Positions 1-6,143 of a stretch of 7,006 bases of DNA are shown here, piece after piece. Both the position numbers and the translations under genes were made by a program. Each line of letters opens with the position of its first letter. Positions within the stretch are counted from its first letter, which is position 1. The notes under the pieces are model-generated. The model saw only the letters and a list, made by a program, of their open reading frames with translations. It had not been told where the DNA came from and did not search any database. This stretch comes from an uncultured Ruminococcus sp. (GTDB taxonomy: Bacteria > Bacillota > Clostridia > Oscillospirales > Acutalibacteraceae), in assembly GCA_902783815.1 (NCBI GenBank), contig CACZSM010000278.1:1-7006 (forward strand). Reading direction: 5' to 3'.

Positions 1-44
1 AAGCAAGACCGCGCTCAGCTAATTTTATTTTGTTTATTTAAGAA

Positions 45-76
45 CCGCAAAGCGGCATTGTCGGCGGATGCCGACA
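45..76. repeat. Two adjacent small hairpins
   Basis: CCGC (45-48) pairs with GCGG (52-55) around an AAA loop. Four bases later TGTCGGC (59-65) pairs perfectly with GCCGACA (70-76) around a GGAT loop. Neither is followed by a T-run, so they do not look like an intrinsic terminator on the + strand. They could be a fragment of a structured RNA, a REP-like palindromic unit, or chance structure within coding sequence, since one frame is open across them. Confidence 0.35.
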
Positions 77-159
77 TGGAGAAATTAACGGACACAGAAA
101 GAATTATGTATGTTAATAGCTAAAGTTGAGTTTTAGAAGCTGCGTAGGAGAAATATTGA

Positions 160-184
160 CAGCGCAGGCACTGCGCCGGCGCTG
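160..184. repeat. GC-rich overlapping inverted repeats upstream of promoter 1
   Basis: CAGCGC (160-165) is complementary to GCGCTG (179-184), and within it GGC (167-169) pairs with GCC (175-177), giving a 6+3 bp stem with one mismatch and a 5-base loop. Two alternative pairings overlap it: GCGCAG (162-167) with CTGCGC (171-176), and the 10-base perfect palindrome GCGCCGGCGC (173-182). The stretch ends 8 bases before the predicted -35 box of the sensor gene. It could be an operator, or the stem of a terminator for an upstream transcript, although the T-run is displaced to about 193-202. Confidence 0.45.
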
Positions 185-192
185 GAAAGGTA

Positions 193-221
193 TTGAATTT
201 TTGTAATGTGTAATGTATAAT
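193..221 (+). promoter_or_regulatory. Sigma-A type promoter of the sensor gene
   Basis: A -35 box TTGAAT (193-198, one mismatch to consensus) and a perfect -10 box TATAAT (216-221) are separated by exactly 17 bases. Transcription should start near 228, leaving a leader of about 36 bases before the ATG at 264. The promoter overlaps the first in-frame ATG of the long open frame (213), which is a second reason to reject that ATG as the start. A second TATAAT overlaps at 221-226 but has no well-spaced -35. Confidence 0.75.
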
Positions 222-251
222 ATAATGGGTTATGTTGTAATTATGCTTTGC

Positions 252-256
252 GGAGG
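252..256 (+). promoter_or_regulatory. Ribosome binding site that fixes the sensor start
   Basis: GGAGG ends 7 bases before the ATG at 264. The earlier in-frame ATGs at 213, 225 and 243 have no comparable site, and two of them lie within or at the end of the promoter. The protein begun at 264 also starts with a proper signal peptide (MKKEF...). Confidence 0.85.
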
Positions 257-263
257 ATGTATC

Positions 264-3200
264 ATGAAAAAAGAATTCAGCCTTAGATCCACAATAAAAC
301 GCAGTCTGGTGAAGTTTTTTATTTCTGTTATAACTGCAGCTGTATTGGTAATGTCACCATGCCTATGCGCGGTAGCAGTTGATACGGACAGTCAGCATGA
401 AAGCATTGACTATGAAACAGTTTTTACTCCTGTTTTGTACGATAAGACAAGCGGTCTGCCGACTTCTGAGGCAAATGCGATCGCACAGTCGGAAGACGGA
501 TTTATCTGGATCGGCGGATACAGCGGACTTGTCCGCTATGACGGCAATTCATTCTACAGATATGATTCCTCTACAGGAATATCAAGTGTAGTCAGCCTGT
601 ATTTTGACTCCCGGAGGAGACTCTGGATAGGAACGAATGACAATGGCATCGCAGTAATGAAGGGAACGACCTTTGAATTCTACGACAGGGATTCCGGACT
701 GAATTCCTATTCTATAAGGAAGATCTCCGAGGATACCAATGGTGATATTATTGTTGCCACAACAATGGGTCTGGCTTACATAGATAAGAATGATGAGCTT
801 CATGCGATAGATGATCCACAGATAAACAAGGAATATGTCTGTGATCTTGTAATGGGATATGAGGGTATAATATACGGGATCACGCTTAACGGAATGTTGT
901 TCACGATCGAGAATAAAAACGTGACAGGCTGTTATCTTTATGAAAACGAAGAGAATGGAGTGTTGACATCAATATTTCCCGATCCGGATAATGTAGGCAA
1001 GGTATATCTCGGAACACATAATTCAAAGGTTCTGTACGGTGATCTTAAGGATGAGATAAGCACATTTAAGGTAATGGATACCGGATCAATGGGTGAGGTC
1101 AATCAGATAATCAAGATAAATGAGGATGTCTGGCTCTGCGCTGATAAGGGAATAGGCTATTTTGATAATAACAGTAATTTTCATAGGCTGGATAATACCC
1201 CGATGAATAATTCCGTTGACTGCATGATGATGGATTATGAGATGAATATGTGGTTCTGTTCATCAAGACAGGGAGTTATGAAGTGTGTACCGAATCGCTT
1301 TTTTGATGTTTTCCATGCAGGCAGACTGGATGCAAAGGTAGTGAATGCGACCTGTCTTTCAGGGGAGGATCTTTACTGTGCGACTGACAGTGGATTGCTT
1401 GTGATCGACTCGAAATACAATCTGAAAAAAAATAAGCTGACAGAGCTTCTTGAAGGTATAAGGATAAGGTGCATAAAGAAGGATAGTACAGGAAAGCTGT
1501 GGTTGTGTACATACAGTTCATATGGACTGATATGCTACGACCCGGAAAAGGACAGTTATATCAATTTCAATGAAGAGAAAGGGATACTATCCAATCGTGT
1601 AAGAATGGTGCAGATGCTTTCAAACGGAAGTGTTGCTGTTGCGACAAGCGGCGGAGTGAATATAATATCAAACGGAAAGGTGACAGCAAGCTACGGCAGG
1701 GAACAGGGTATCAATAACCCGGAAATACTCAGTATTGCAGAGGCACCTGACGGCAGACTGTACTTCGGCAGCGACGGAGATGGAATATATGTATTTGATG
1801 GTAAAAAGGTTGCAAGGCTCGGACACGATGACGGACTGAGATCAGAGGTAATACTAAGGATAACAAAGGATCCCTCGGAGGATCTTTACTGGATAATAAC
1901 AAGCAATAGTATAGGCTATATGAGGGATGATAAAATAACGACTATAAACAACTTCCCTTATTCAAATAATTTTGATGTGTATTTTGACGATTATCAGAGA
2001 TTATGGGTACTGAGCAGCAATGGCATATATGTTGTTAAGAAGAGTGATATGCTTAAGGATGAGAAGATAGACTATATGCTCTACGACATGAACTGCGGAC
2101 TCCCAAGTGCGGCGACTGTAAATTCATACAGCGAACAATCGGATAACGGAGATCTGTATATTGCGTCATCAACCGGTGTAAACAGGATAAATGTCAATGA
2201 TACGCTTGAGACCAACAGCAAAATAAGGCTCGGCATACCGTATGTCACGGTAGATGACGAGCTTATGACGGTTCCTGATAATAAGGAGATAGTTATTCCT
2301 GCGGACTGCAAAAGAATAACGATCTATGCAAATGCCTTTACATATTCACTTAATAATCCTCATATGCAGTATTACCTTGAGGGTTTTGAGGATACTCCGA
2401 TAAGTGTCACAAAGCAGGATATGGAATATATAACATATACGAACCTCCGTGGAGGCACTTATACATTCCATTTGTCGATAATAGATACAATGACCGGAAA
2501 AGTCGAAAAGAGCGTTAATATCAGAATAATAAAGTCGAAAGCAATATATGAGACTTTATGGTTCAGGATAGTCACAGTCATTGCGGCAGGTCTGATAATG
2601 GCATTTGGAGTAATGCTGTATTTCAGGATAAAGACCAAAAAACTCATAAAGGAGCATGAGAAGAATAAAAAGCTCGTTAATGAGATGACAAACGCATTTG
2701 CGAAATGTGTAGATATGAAGGACGCCTATACAAACGGACATTCATTCCGTGTTGCACAATATACGGCAAAGCTGGCAAGAAAACTGGGCAAGAGTGAAGA
2801 TGAGATCGAAAAGATTTACAGCATAGCACTTCTGCATGATATAGGAAAGATCAGTATTCCGGATAATATACTGAATAAACCTGGCCGGCTTAATGATGAG
2901 GAATATAAGATCATGAAAAGCCATTCGCAGAGGGGATATGAGATATTGAAGGAGATAACAATAGCTCCGGAGCTTGCAATAGGTGCAGGAAGTCACCATG
3001 AGCGAATTGACGGAAAAGGATATCCGAATGGACTTAAGGGTGATGAGATACCTGAGATAGGCAGGATGATAGCTGTAGCGGATACCTTTGATGCTATGTA
3101 TTCAACAAGACCATATCGAAAAAAGATGAAGCTGGAGGATGTTGTAGCAGAAATAAAAAGATGCTCCGGAACTCAGCTTAGTCCGGAGGTCGTGGATGCG

Positions 3201-3341
3201 TGTCTGGCGCTTATCGAGGAGGGAGATTTCCTGCTGGAAGAAGAAGCGCCTGTTTGTGAAAATAATCTGAACCCGGCTGAAACAGATACTGCCGTTGATA
3301 AGGACAAAAAGGATCCGGACGACAAAAAGAAAACTGAATAA
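264..3341 (+). CDS. Extracellular beta-propeller/Y_Y_Y sensor with cytoplasmic HD-GYP domain (predicted c-di-GMP phosphodiesterase)
   Basis: This 1025-residue protein is a predicted membrane receptor that degrades cyclic-di-GMP in response to an outside signal. Residues 1-38 form a signal peptide or anchor (KKEF...KR, hydrophobic core 15-38, possible cleavage after AVA). Residues about 45-645 contain roughly 14 degenerate propeller blades of the Reg_prop kind, such as DGFIWIG (78-84), RRLWIGT (117-123), GKLWLCT, GRLYFGS and a final GDLYIASSTG near 630. Fourteen blades match two seven-bladed propellers. A Y_Y_Y domain follows (about 683-760, with YTNLRGGTYTFHL). One transmembrane helix (about 767-787) leads to a short charged linker and an HD-GYP domain (about 815-990). 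Its expected metal-site motifs are intact: H826, HD at 858-859, H887, HHERIDGKGYP at 911-921, and D940. The C-terminal 40 residues are acidic and lysine-rich. The ectodomain plan is that of Bacteroides hybrid two-component glycan sensors, but the kinase is absent. Ligand and enzymatic activity are inferred. It has its own promoter and is followed by a palindromic element and a sugar importer operon. Confidence 0.92.
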   Translation: MKKEFSLRSTIKRSLVKFFISVITAAVLVMSPCLCAVAVDTDSQHESIDYETVFTPVLYDKTSGLPTSEANAIAQSEDGFIWIGGYSGLVRYDGNSFYRYDSSTGISSVVSLYFDSRRRLWIGTNDNGIAVMKGTTFEFYDRDSGLNSYSIRKISEDTNGDIIVATTMGLAYIDKNDELHAIDDPQINKEYVCDLVMGYEGIIYGITLNGMLFTIENKNVTGCYLYENEENGVLTSIFPDPDNVGKVYLGTHNSKVLYGDLKDEISTFKVMDTGSMGEVNQIIKINEDVWLCADKGIGYFDNNSNFHRLDNTPMNNSVDCMMMDYEMNMWFCSSRQGVMKCVPNRFFDVFHAGRLDAKVVNATCLSGEDLYCATDSGLLVIDSKYNLKKNKLTELLEGIRIRCIKKDSTGKLWLCTYSSYGLICYDPEKDSYINFNEEKGILSNRVRMVQMLSNGSVAVATSGGVNIISNGKVTASYGREQGINNPEILSIAEAPDGRLYFGSDGDGIYVFDGKKVARLGHDDGLRSEVILRITKDPSEDLYWIITSNSIGYMRDDKITTINNFPYSNNFDVYFDDYQRLWVLSSNGIYVVKKSDMLKDEKIDYMLYDMNCGLPSAATVNSYSEQSDNGDLYIASSTGVNRINVNDTLETNSKIRLGIPYVTVDDELMTVPDNKEIVIPADCKRITIYANAFTYSLNNPHMQYYLEGFEDTPISVTKQDMEYITYTNLRGGTYTFHLSIIDTMTGKVEKSVNIRIIKSKAIYETLWFRIVTVIAAGLIMAFGVMLYFRIKTKKLIKEHEKNKKLVNEMTNAFAKCVDMKDAYTNGHSFRVAQYTAKLARKLGKSEDEIEKIYSIALLHDIGKISIPDNILNKPGRLNDEEYKIMKSHSQRGYEILKEITIAPELAIGAGSHHERIDGKGYPNGLKGDEIPEIGRMIAVADTFDAMYSTRPYRKKMKLEDVVAEIKRCSGTQLSPEVVDACLALIEEGDFLLEEEAPVCENNLNPAETDTAVDKDKKDPDDKKKTE

Positions 3342-3344
3342 TAA

Positions 3345-3484
3345 GGGAACCTCTGAAAACCTGCTTCACGAACATTTTGCTGTCAATTTTCCCGTATGCT
3401 TACAGTATTACTGCGGCTTTGCGCCACGCATACGAAAATATTTACGGACGCAAACTGATTCGTGTCCCGGCTTTCAGAGAACCC
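3345..3484. mobile_element. 140-bp palindromic MITE-like element
   Basis: The ends are imperfect inverted repeats: GGGAACCTCTGAAAACC (3345-3361) against GGCTTTCAGAGAACCC (3469-3484), with CTCTGAAA/TTTCAGAG exact. The symmetry continues inward: CACGAA (3367-3372) with TTCGTG (3459-3464), TTTTGC (3375-3380) with GCAAAC (3450-3455), and CGTATGC (3393-3399) with GCATACG (3428-3434). The centre holds another palindrome, CAGTATTACTG (3403-3413). The whole unit can fold into one long imperfect hairpin. ATAA occurs directly before it (3341-3344) and one base after it (3486-3489), a possible but weak target-site duplication. There is no transposase inside. Short open frames crossing it look like by-products. 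A miniature transposable element or dispersed repeat is the best reading; a structured RNA is an alternative. Confidence 0.65.
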
Positions 3485-3497
3485 GATAAATTATTTG

Positions 3498-3550
3498 CCT
3501 TCCTGTGTATTTTGTGGATCACTCAGAATCTCACAGGAAGGTATTTCTTT
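3498..3550 (+). terminator. Probable intrinsic terminator of the sensor gene
   Basis: CCTTCCTGTG (3498-3507) and CACAGGAAGG (3532-3541) form a perfect 10-bp stem, extended by a G-T and a T-A pair outside. The 24-base loop contains a small GTG/CAC pairing. The downstream strand continues TATTTCTTT (3542-3550), a moderate T-run. It lies 156 bases after the sensor stop codon because the palindromic element sits between them. The long loop and broken T-run lower certainty. It may also act on the opposite strand, where the tail is AT-rich. Confidence 0.6.
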
Positions 3551-3566
3551 AAAAAAGTAACAGAGA

Positions 3567-3632
3567 TTGTCACTTTCTGACAAATAGTTTAAAAATTGTA
3601 AAGGTTTTTTAAAAAATATAACGAAAAAACTA
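3567..3632. promoter_or_regulatory. AT-rich upstream region of the transporter promoter
   Basis: TTGTCA (3567-3572) and TGACAA (3578-3583) form a perfect inverted repeat with a 5-base spacer, ending 49 bases before the -35 box, in a plausible place for an activator or repressor. It is followed by TTAAAAA (3589-3595) paired with TTTTTAA, and by A- and T-tracts up to 3629 that resemble an UP element directly upstream of the -35 box. No regulator can be named from the sequence. Confidence 0.35.
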
Positions 3633-3661
3633 TTGATAAATTTGGAAAATGATGTTATTAT
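3633..3661 (+). promoter_or_regulatory. Sigma-A type promoter of the sugar importer operon
   Basis: The -35 box TTGATA (3633-3638) and -10 box TATTAT (3656-3661) are separated by 17 bases. Each differs from consensus by one or two bases. Transcription is predicted to start near 3668, giving a leader of about 85 bases. The A/T tracts immediately upstream would strengthen it, which fits the high expression usual for a substrate-binding lipoprotein. Confidence 0.65.
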
Positions 3662-3667
3662 AGGTCT

Positions 3668-3752
3668 AGGATATTGCCGGGACAGTGTCGGGATTATCCG
3701 GTTCCGGTAATCAATTCTTAATTTTATTCTTATAAAGGAGTTGGCAATCATT
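3668..3752 (+). promoter_or_regulatory. Structured 5' leader of the importer operon
   Basis: The predicted leader contains the small palindrome GACAGTGTC (3681-3689). It also has a hairpin in which GATTA and CCGG (3692-3701, with T3697 bulged) pair with CCGG and TAATC (3704-3712). The hairpin is followed by a T-rich stretch (3713-3732), so it could act as a weak attenuator; it could also simply protect the 5' end. The first palindrome lies near the predicted start of transcription and could instead be a DNA operator. The sequence does not match any riboswitch I can recognise. Confidence 0.4.
3735..3740 (+). promoter_or_regulatory. Ribosome binding site of the binding-protein gene, long spacing
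   Basis: AAGGAG ends 12 bases before the ATG at 3753, longer than usual. An in-frame TTG at 3741 directly abuts the site and is therefore too close to be used. The ATG at 3753 gives a correct lipoprotein signal (MKNFKR...). Confidence 0.7.
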
Positions 3753-5171
3753 ATGAAAAATTTTAAAAGGGTCCTCGCTTGCTTGCTCGCAGGCGGAATG
3801 GCAGTAGGCGCACTTGCTGCATGTAATAACAACGGTTCATCAGGCGGCAGCAAATCAGACTCTGAGTCCCAGGCTCCGGTAGTCGGCCAGTCTTCTGTTG
3901 ATACCTCCGAGGTAAAGAGCATCTACTTCCTTAACTTCAAACCTGAGATCTCCGATAAGTACAAGGCAATCGCTGATAAGTACAAGGAGGAAAAGGGCGT
4001 TGAAGTAAAAGTTGTAACAGCTGCATCAGGTGAGTATGAGAAGACCCTCAGCGTTGAAATGGAAAAGAATGAGCCTCCGACAATATTCCAGATCAATGGT
4101 CCTGTTGGCTATGAGAACTGGAAGGACTTCTGCGCAGATCTTAAGGCAACAAAGCTCTATGACCTCGTTACAGATAAGTCTCTTGCAGTTACAAGCGGCG
4201 ACGGCGTATATGGTGTTCCGTATGCAGTTGAAGGCTATGGTATCATCTACAATAACGCAATAATGACAAAGTACTTCTCAACTGACGGAGCAAAGGCTGC
4301 TTCAATGGATGAGATCAACAACTTTGCAAAACTTAAGGAAGTTGTTGAGGATATGACAGCTAAGAAGGCTGACCTCGGTATCGAAGGCGTATTCGGTTCA
4401 ACATCACTTAAGTCAGGCGATGACTGGAGATGGCAGACCCACCTTATGAACCTCCCGCTCTACTATGAGTTCAAGGACGGCGGCGACCCGATCACAAACT
4501 GCGTAAACGCAGCTGAACTTAACTTTACATTTGCAGACAACTATAAGAATATCTTTGATCTCTACACAAATAACTCCTGCACAAATAAGGCAGACCTCGG
4601 CGCAAAGTCAGTTGATGACTCAATGTCAGAGTTTGCACTTGGCAAGTGTGCAATGGTACAGAACGGTAACTGGGCTTGGGGTCAGATCAGCGGTGTTGCA
4701 GGCAACACAGTTAAGGAAGAAGACATTAAGTTCATGCCGATCTATACAGGCGTAAGCGGCGAAGAAACACAGGGTCTCTGCGTAGGTACAGAAAACTTCT
4801 TCGCAATCAACAGCAAGGTAGATGCAGCTACACAGCAGGCTTCTATCGATTTCCTTGAGTGGCTGTTCACAAGCGACTACGGCAAGAATGCAGTTATAAA
4901 TGACCTCGGCTTCATGGCTCCGTTCTCAAGCTTCGGCGACGATGAGAAACCATCAGATCCGCTTGCAAAGGAAGTACTGAACTGGATGGCTAAAGATGGC
5001 TATACATCAGCTAAGTGGACATTTGCTGGTATCCCGTCAGAAGGCTGGAAGAGCAACTTCGGCGGCGACCTCCTCCTCTATGTACAGGATCAGAAGAGCT
5101 GGGACGATGTAGTTACAGCTGCTAAGGATAACTGGAAGACAGAGCGTGAGCTGGCAAAGGTTGCAGAATAA
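3753..5171 (+). CDS. Sugar ABC transporter substrate-binding lipoprotein (family 1, CUT1)
   Basis: This 472-residue protein is the extracellular receptor of a carbohydrate ABC importer, tethered to the outer face of the membrane. Residues 1-24 are a lipoprotein signal: MKNFKR, a hydrophobic stretch, and the lipobox LAAC with the lipidated cysteine at 24. A Gly/Ser/Asn-rich linker (about 25-50) precedes the two-lobed binding domain. The pattern LGKCAMVQNGNW (296-307) matches the G-x-x-AM-x-x-G-x-W signature of the SBP_bac_1 family. Several Trp and Tyr residues (for example W307, W309) may stack on sugar rings. The length is normal for binders of oligosaccharides. Two permease genes follow. Codon use is more biased than in the sensor gene (Ile mostly ATC, few ATA), which suggests high expression. 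The family is clear; the sugar cannot be told from sequence alone. Confidence 0.93.
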   Translation: MKNFKRVLACLLAGGMAVGALAACNNNGSSGGSKSDSESQAPVVGQSSVDTSEVKSIYFLNFKPEISDKYKAIADKYKEEKGVEVKVVTAASGEYEKTLSVEMEKNEPPTIFQINGPVGYENWKDFCADLKATKLYDLVTDKSLAVTSGDGVYGVPYAVEGYGIIYNNAIMTKYFSTDGAKAASMDEINNFAKLKEVVEDMTAKKADLGIEGVFGSTSLKSGDDWRWQTHLMNLPLYYEFKDGGDPITNCVNAAELNFTFADNYKNIFDLYTNNSCTNKADLGAKSVDDSMSEFALGKCAMVQNGNWAWGQISGVAGNTVKEEDIKFMPIYTGVSGEETQGLCVGTENFFAINSKVDAATQQASIDFLEWLFTSDYGKNAVINDLGFMAPFSSFGDDEKPSDPLAKEVLNWMAKDGYTSAKWTFAGIPSEGWKSNFGGDLLLYVQDQKSWDDVVTAAKDNWKTERELAKVAE

Positions 5172-5211
5172 GTCAGTGACAAATTGACTTGATGTCTGAA
5201 ACATGAATCGC

Positions 5212-5242
5212 ATCCCTCCTGACCCATGAGGGTGGGAGGGAT
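5212..5242 (+). promoter_or_regulatory. Intercistronic stem-loop between binding protein and permease
   Basis: ATCCCTCC (5212-5219) pairs with GGAGGGAT (5235-5242), and ACCC (5222-5225) pairs with GGGT (5230-5233) around an ATGA loop, with a small TG/G internal loop. These 12 pairs form a very stable stem. The following bases are TTGCTGTC, too few T residues for a good terminator. Such structures between a binding-protein gene and its permeases commonly stabilise the upstream message and lower permease expression, as in malE-malF. Partial termination is the alternative. Confidence 0.7.
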
Positions 5243-5268
5243 TTGCTGTCAAAAGAAAAGGAGGACAT

Positions 5269-6141
5269 ATGGGCAAAGTTGTAAAAAAATGGTTTCCTCT
5301 GTTTGCACTGCCAACATTTGCGGCTTTCGTAATAGCATTTCTTGCTCCGTTCTTTATGGGACTGTACCTTTCATTCTGTAAGTATCAGTCAATATCAAAT
5401 CCGGAGTTCGTCGGAATTGATAACTATTTGTATATTTTCGGATTGGGCAAATTTGAAAATATCGGAGACAAGACATTCCTGCCTGCGCTGTGGTTTACTA
5501 CAAAGTTTACTATAGTGTCAGTATTAACTATCAATGTTGTGGCATTTTTCCTCGCATCAATGCTTACAAAGTCACTAAAGGGTACAAATATTTTCCGTAC
5601 AGTGTTCTTTATGCCTAACCTCATAGGCGGCGTTGTACTTGGTTATATCTGGCAGATGATAATTAATGGCTTACTTAAGGCGCTCGGTCTTGGCGTTATG
5701 CAGAATAATGCTGATTACGGCTTCTGGGGTCTTGTTATACTTATGAACTGGCAGATGATAGGATATATGATGATAATTTACATCTCAGGTATCCAGAATG
5801 TATCCCCTGACCTTCTTGAGGCTGCCGATATCGACGGCGCAACAAAGGCACAGAAACTCTTTAATGTAACTCTTCCGCAGATCATGCCTTCAATTACTAT
5901 CTGTCTGTTCCTCACTCTGACAAACTCGTTCAGACTGTATGACCAGAACTACTCCCTTACAGATGGTATGCCGGCAGGTCAGACCAGAATGGTAGCGCTT
6001 GATATCGTTAAGACTTATGAACAGGGTAAGAGCTTCTACCACGGCATAGGTCAGGCAAAGGCGGTAATATTCTCTATTCTTGTCGCAGCTATCGCTCTCA
6101 CACAGCTTTATCTGACAAGAAGTAAGGAGGTGGAGAGCTGA
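5269..6141 (+). CDS. Sugar ABC transporter permease, MalF/UgpA type
   Basis: This 290-residue inner component forms half of the membrane channel of the importer. About six transmembrane helices are visible: roughly 9-36, 80-101, 108-132, 147-172, 205-224 and 263-283. The cytoplasmic EAA loop, which docks on the ATPase, is well preserved (EAADIDGATKAQKLFNVTLPQ from residue 184). The N-terminus is short, and the extra helices of enterobacterial MalF are missing, as is typical of the UgpA/LacF branch. A strong AAGGAGG (5258-5264) stands only 4 bases before the ATG. The gene starts 97 bases after the binding-protein stop codon, beyond the stem-loop, and its own stop overlaps the next start. It is read with the binding protein as one operon; no promoter is seen in the gap. 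Confidence 0.94.
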   Translation: MGKVVKKWFPLFALPTFAAFVIAFLAPFFMGLYLSFCKYQSISNPEFVGIDNYLYIFGLGKFENIGDKTFLPALWFTTKFTIVSVLTINVVAFFLASMLTKSLKGTNIFRTVFFMPNLIGGVVLGYIWQMIINGLLKALGLGVMQNNADYGFWGLVILMNWQMIGYMMIIYISGIQNVSPDLLEAADIDGATKAQKLFNVTLPQIMPSITICLFLTLTNSFRLYDQNYSLTDGMPAGQTRMVALDIVKTYEQGKSFYHGIGQAKAVIFSILVAAIALTQLYLTRSKEVES

Positions 6142-6143
6142 TG
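6124..6143 (+). promoter_or_regulatory. Ribosome binding site and TGATG stop/start overlap
   Basis: AAGGAGGTG (6124-6132) lies inside the last codons of the first permease. It is followed by TGATG, in which the stop TGA (6139-6141) shares its A with the start ATG (6141-6143). This implies translational coupling and equal amounts of the two channel subunits. Confidence 0.88.

Larger units (their letters stand above)
1..192. other. Upstream region with hairpins; possible tail of a preceding gene
   Basis: No gene can be called here with confidence. The + frame beginning at base 1 is open to a TAA at 121-123, giving about 40 residues ending in LTDTERIMYVNS. This could be the C-terminus of a gene that starts before the window, but an open run of this length is also expected fairly often by chance. 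Another + frame stops at 20-22 (ending KTALS), and a third stops at 37-39. The stretch 21-40 is very T-rich. Small hairpins lie at 45-76 and 160-184. No tRNA, rRNA or known riboswitch was recognised by eye. Confidence 0.3.

Noticed and set aside
213..263. Start of the sensor at the ATG at 213
   Set aside because: It lies inside the predicted promoter and has no ribosome site. The ATG at 264 has GGAGG at the right distance and gives a normal signal peptide.
1..263. A cyclic-di-GMP riboswitch upstream of the HD-GYP gene
   Set aside because: It was looked for because of the gene's function. The hairpins here do not show the GEMM core or tetraloop-receptor arrangement, and they lie upstream of the predicted transcription start.
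3295..3580. Two short + strand open frames (64 and 67 residues) across the palindromic element
   Set aside because: One starts inside the sensor gene and both read through the inverted-repeat element and terminator; neither has a supported start. They look like by-products of the repeat.
3597..3611. Possible catabolite-repression (cre) site, TGTAAAGGTTTTTT
   Set aside because: It deviates from the cre consensus at the central C and near the right end, so it is too weak to call in such AT-rich DNA.
3491..3922. 143-residue open frame on the - strand
   Set aside because: It runs across the terminator, the promoter and the 5' part of the binding-protein gene, has no recognisable family features, and appears to be an antisense shadow.
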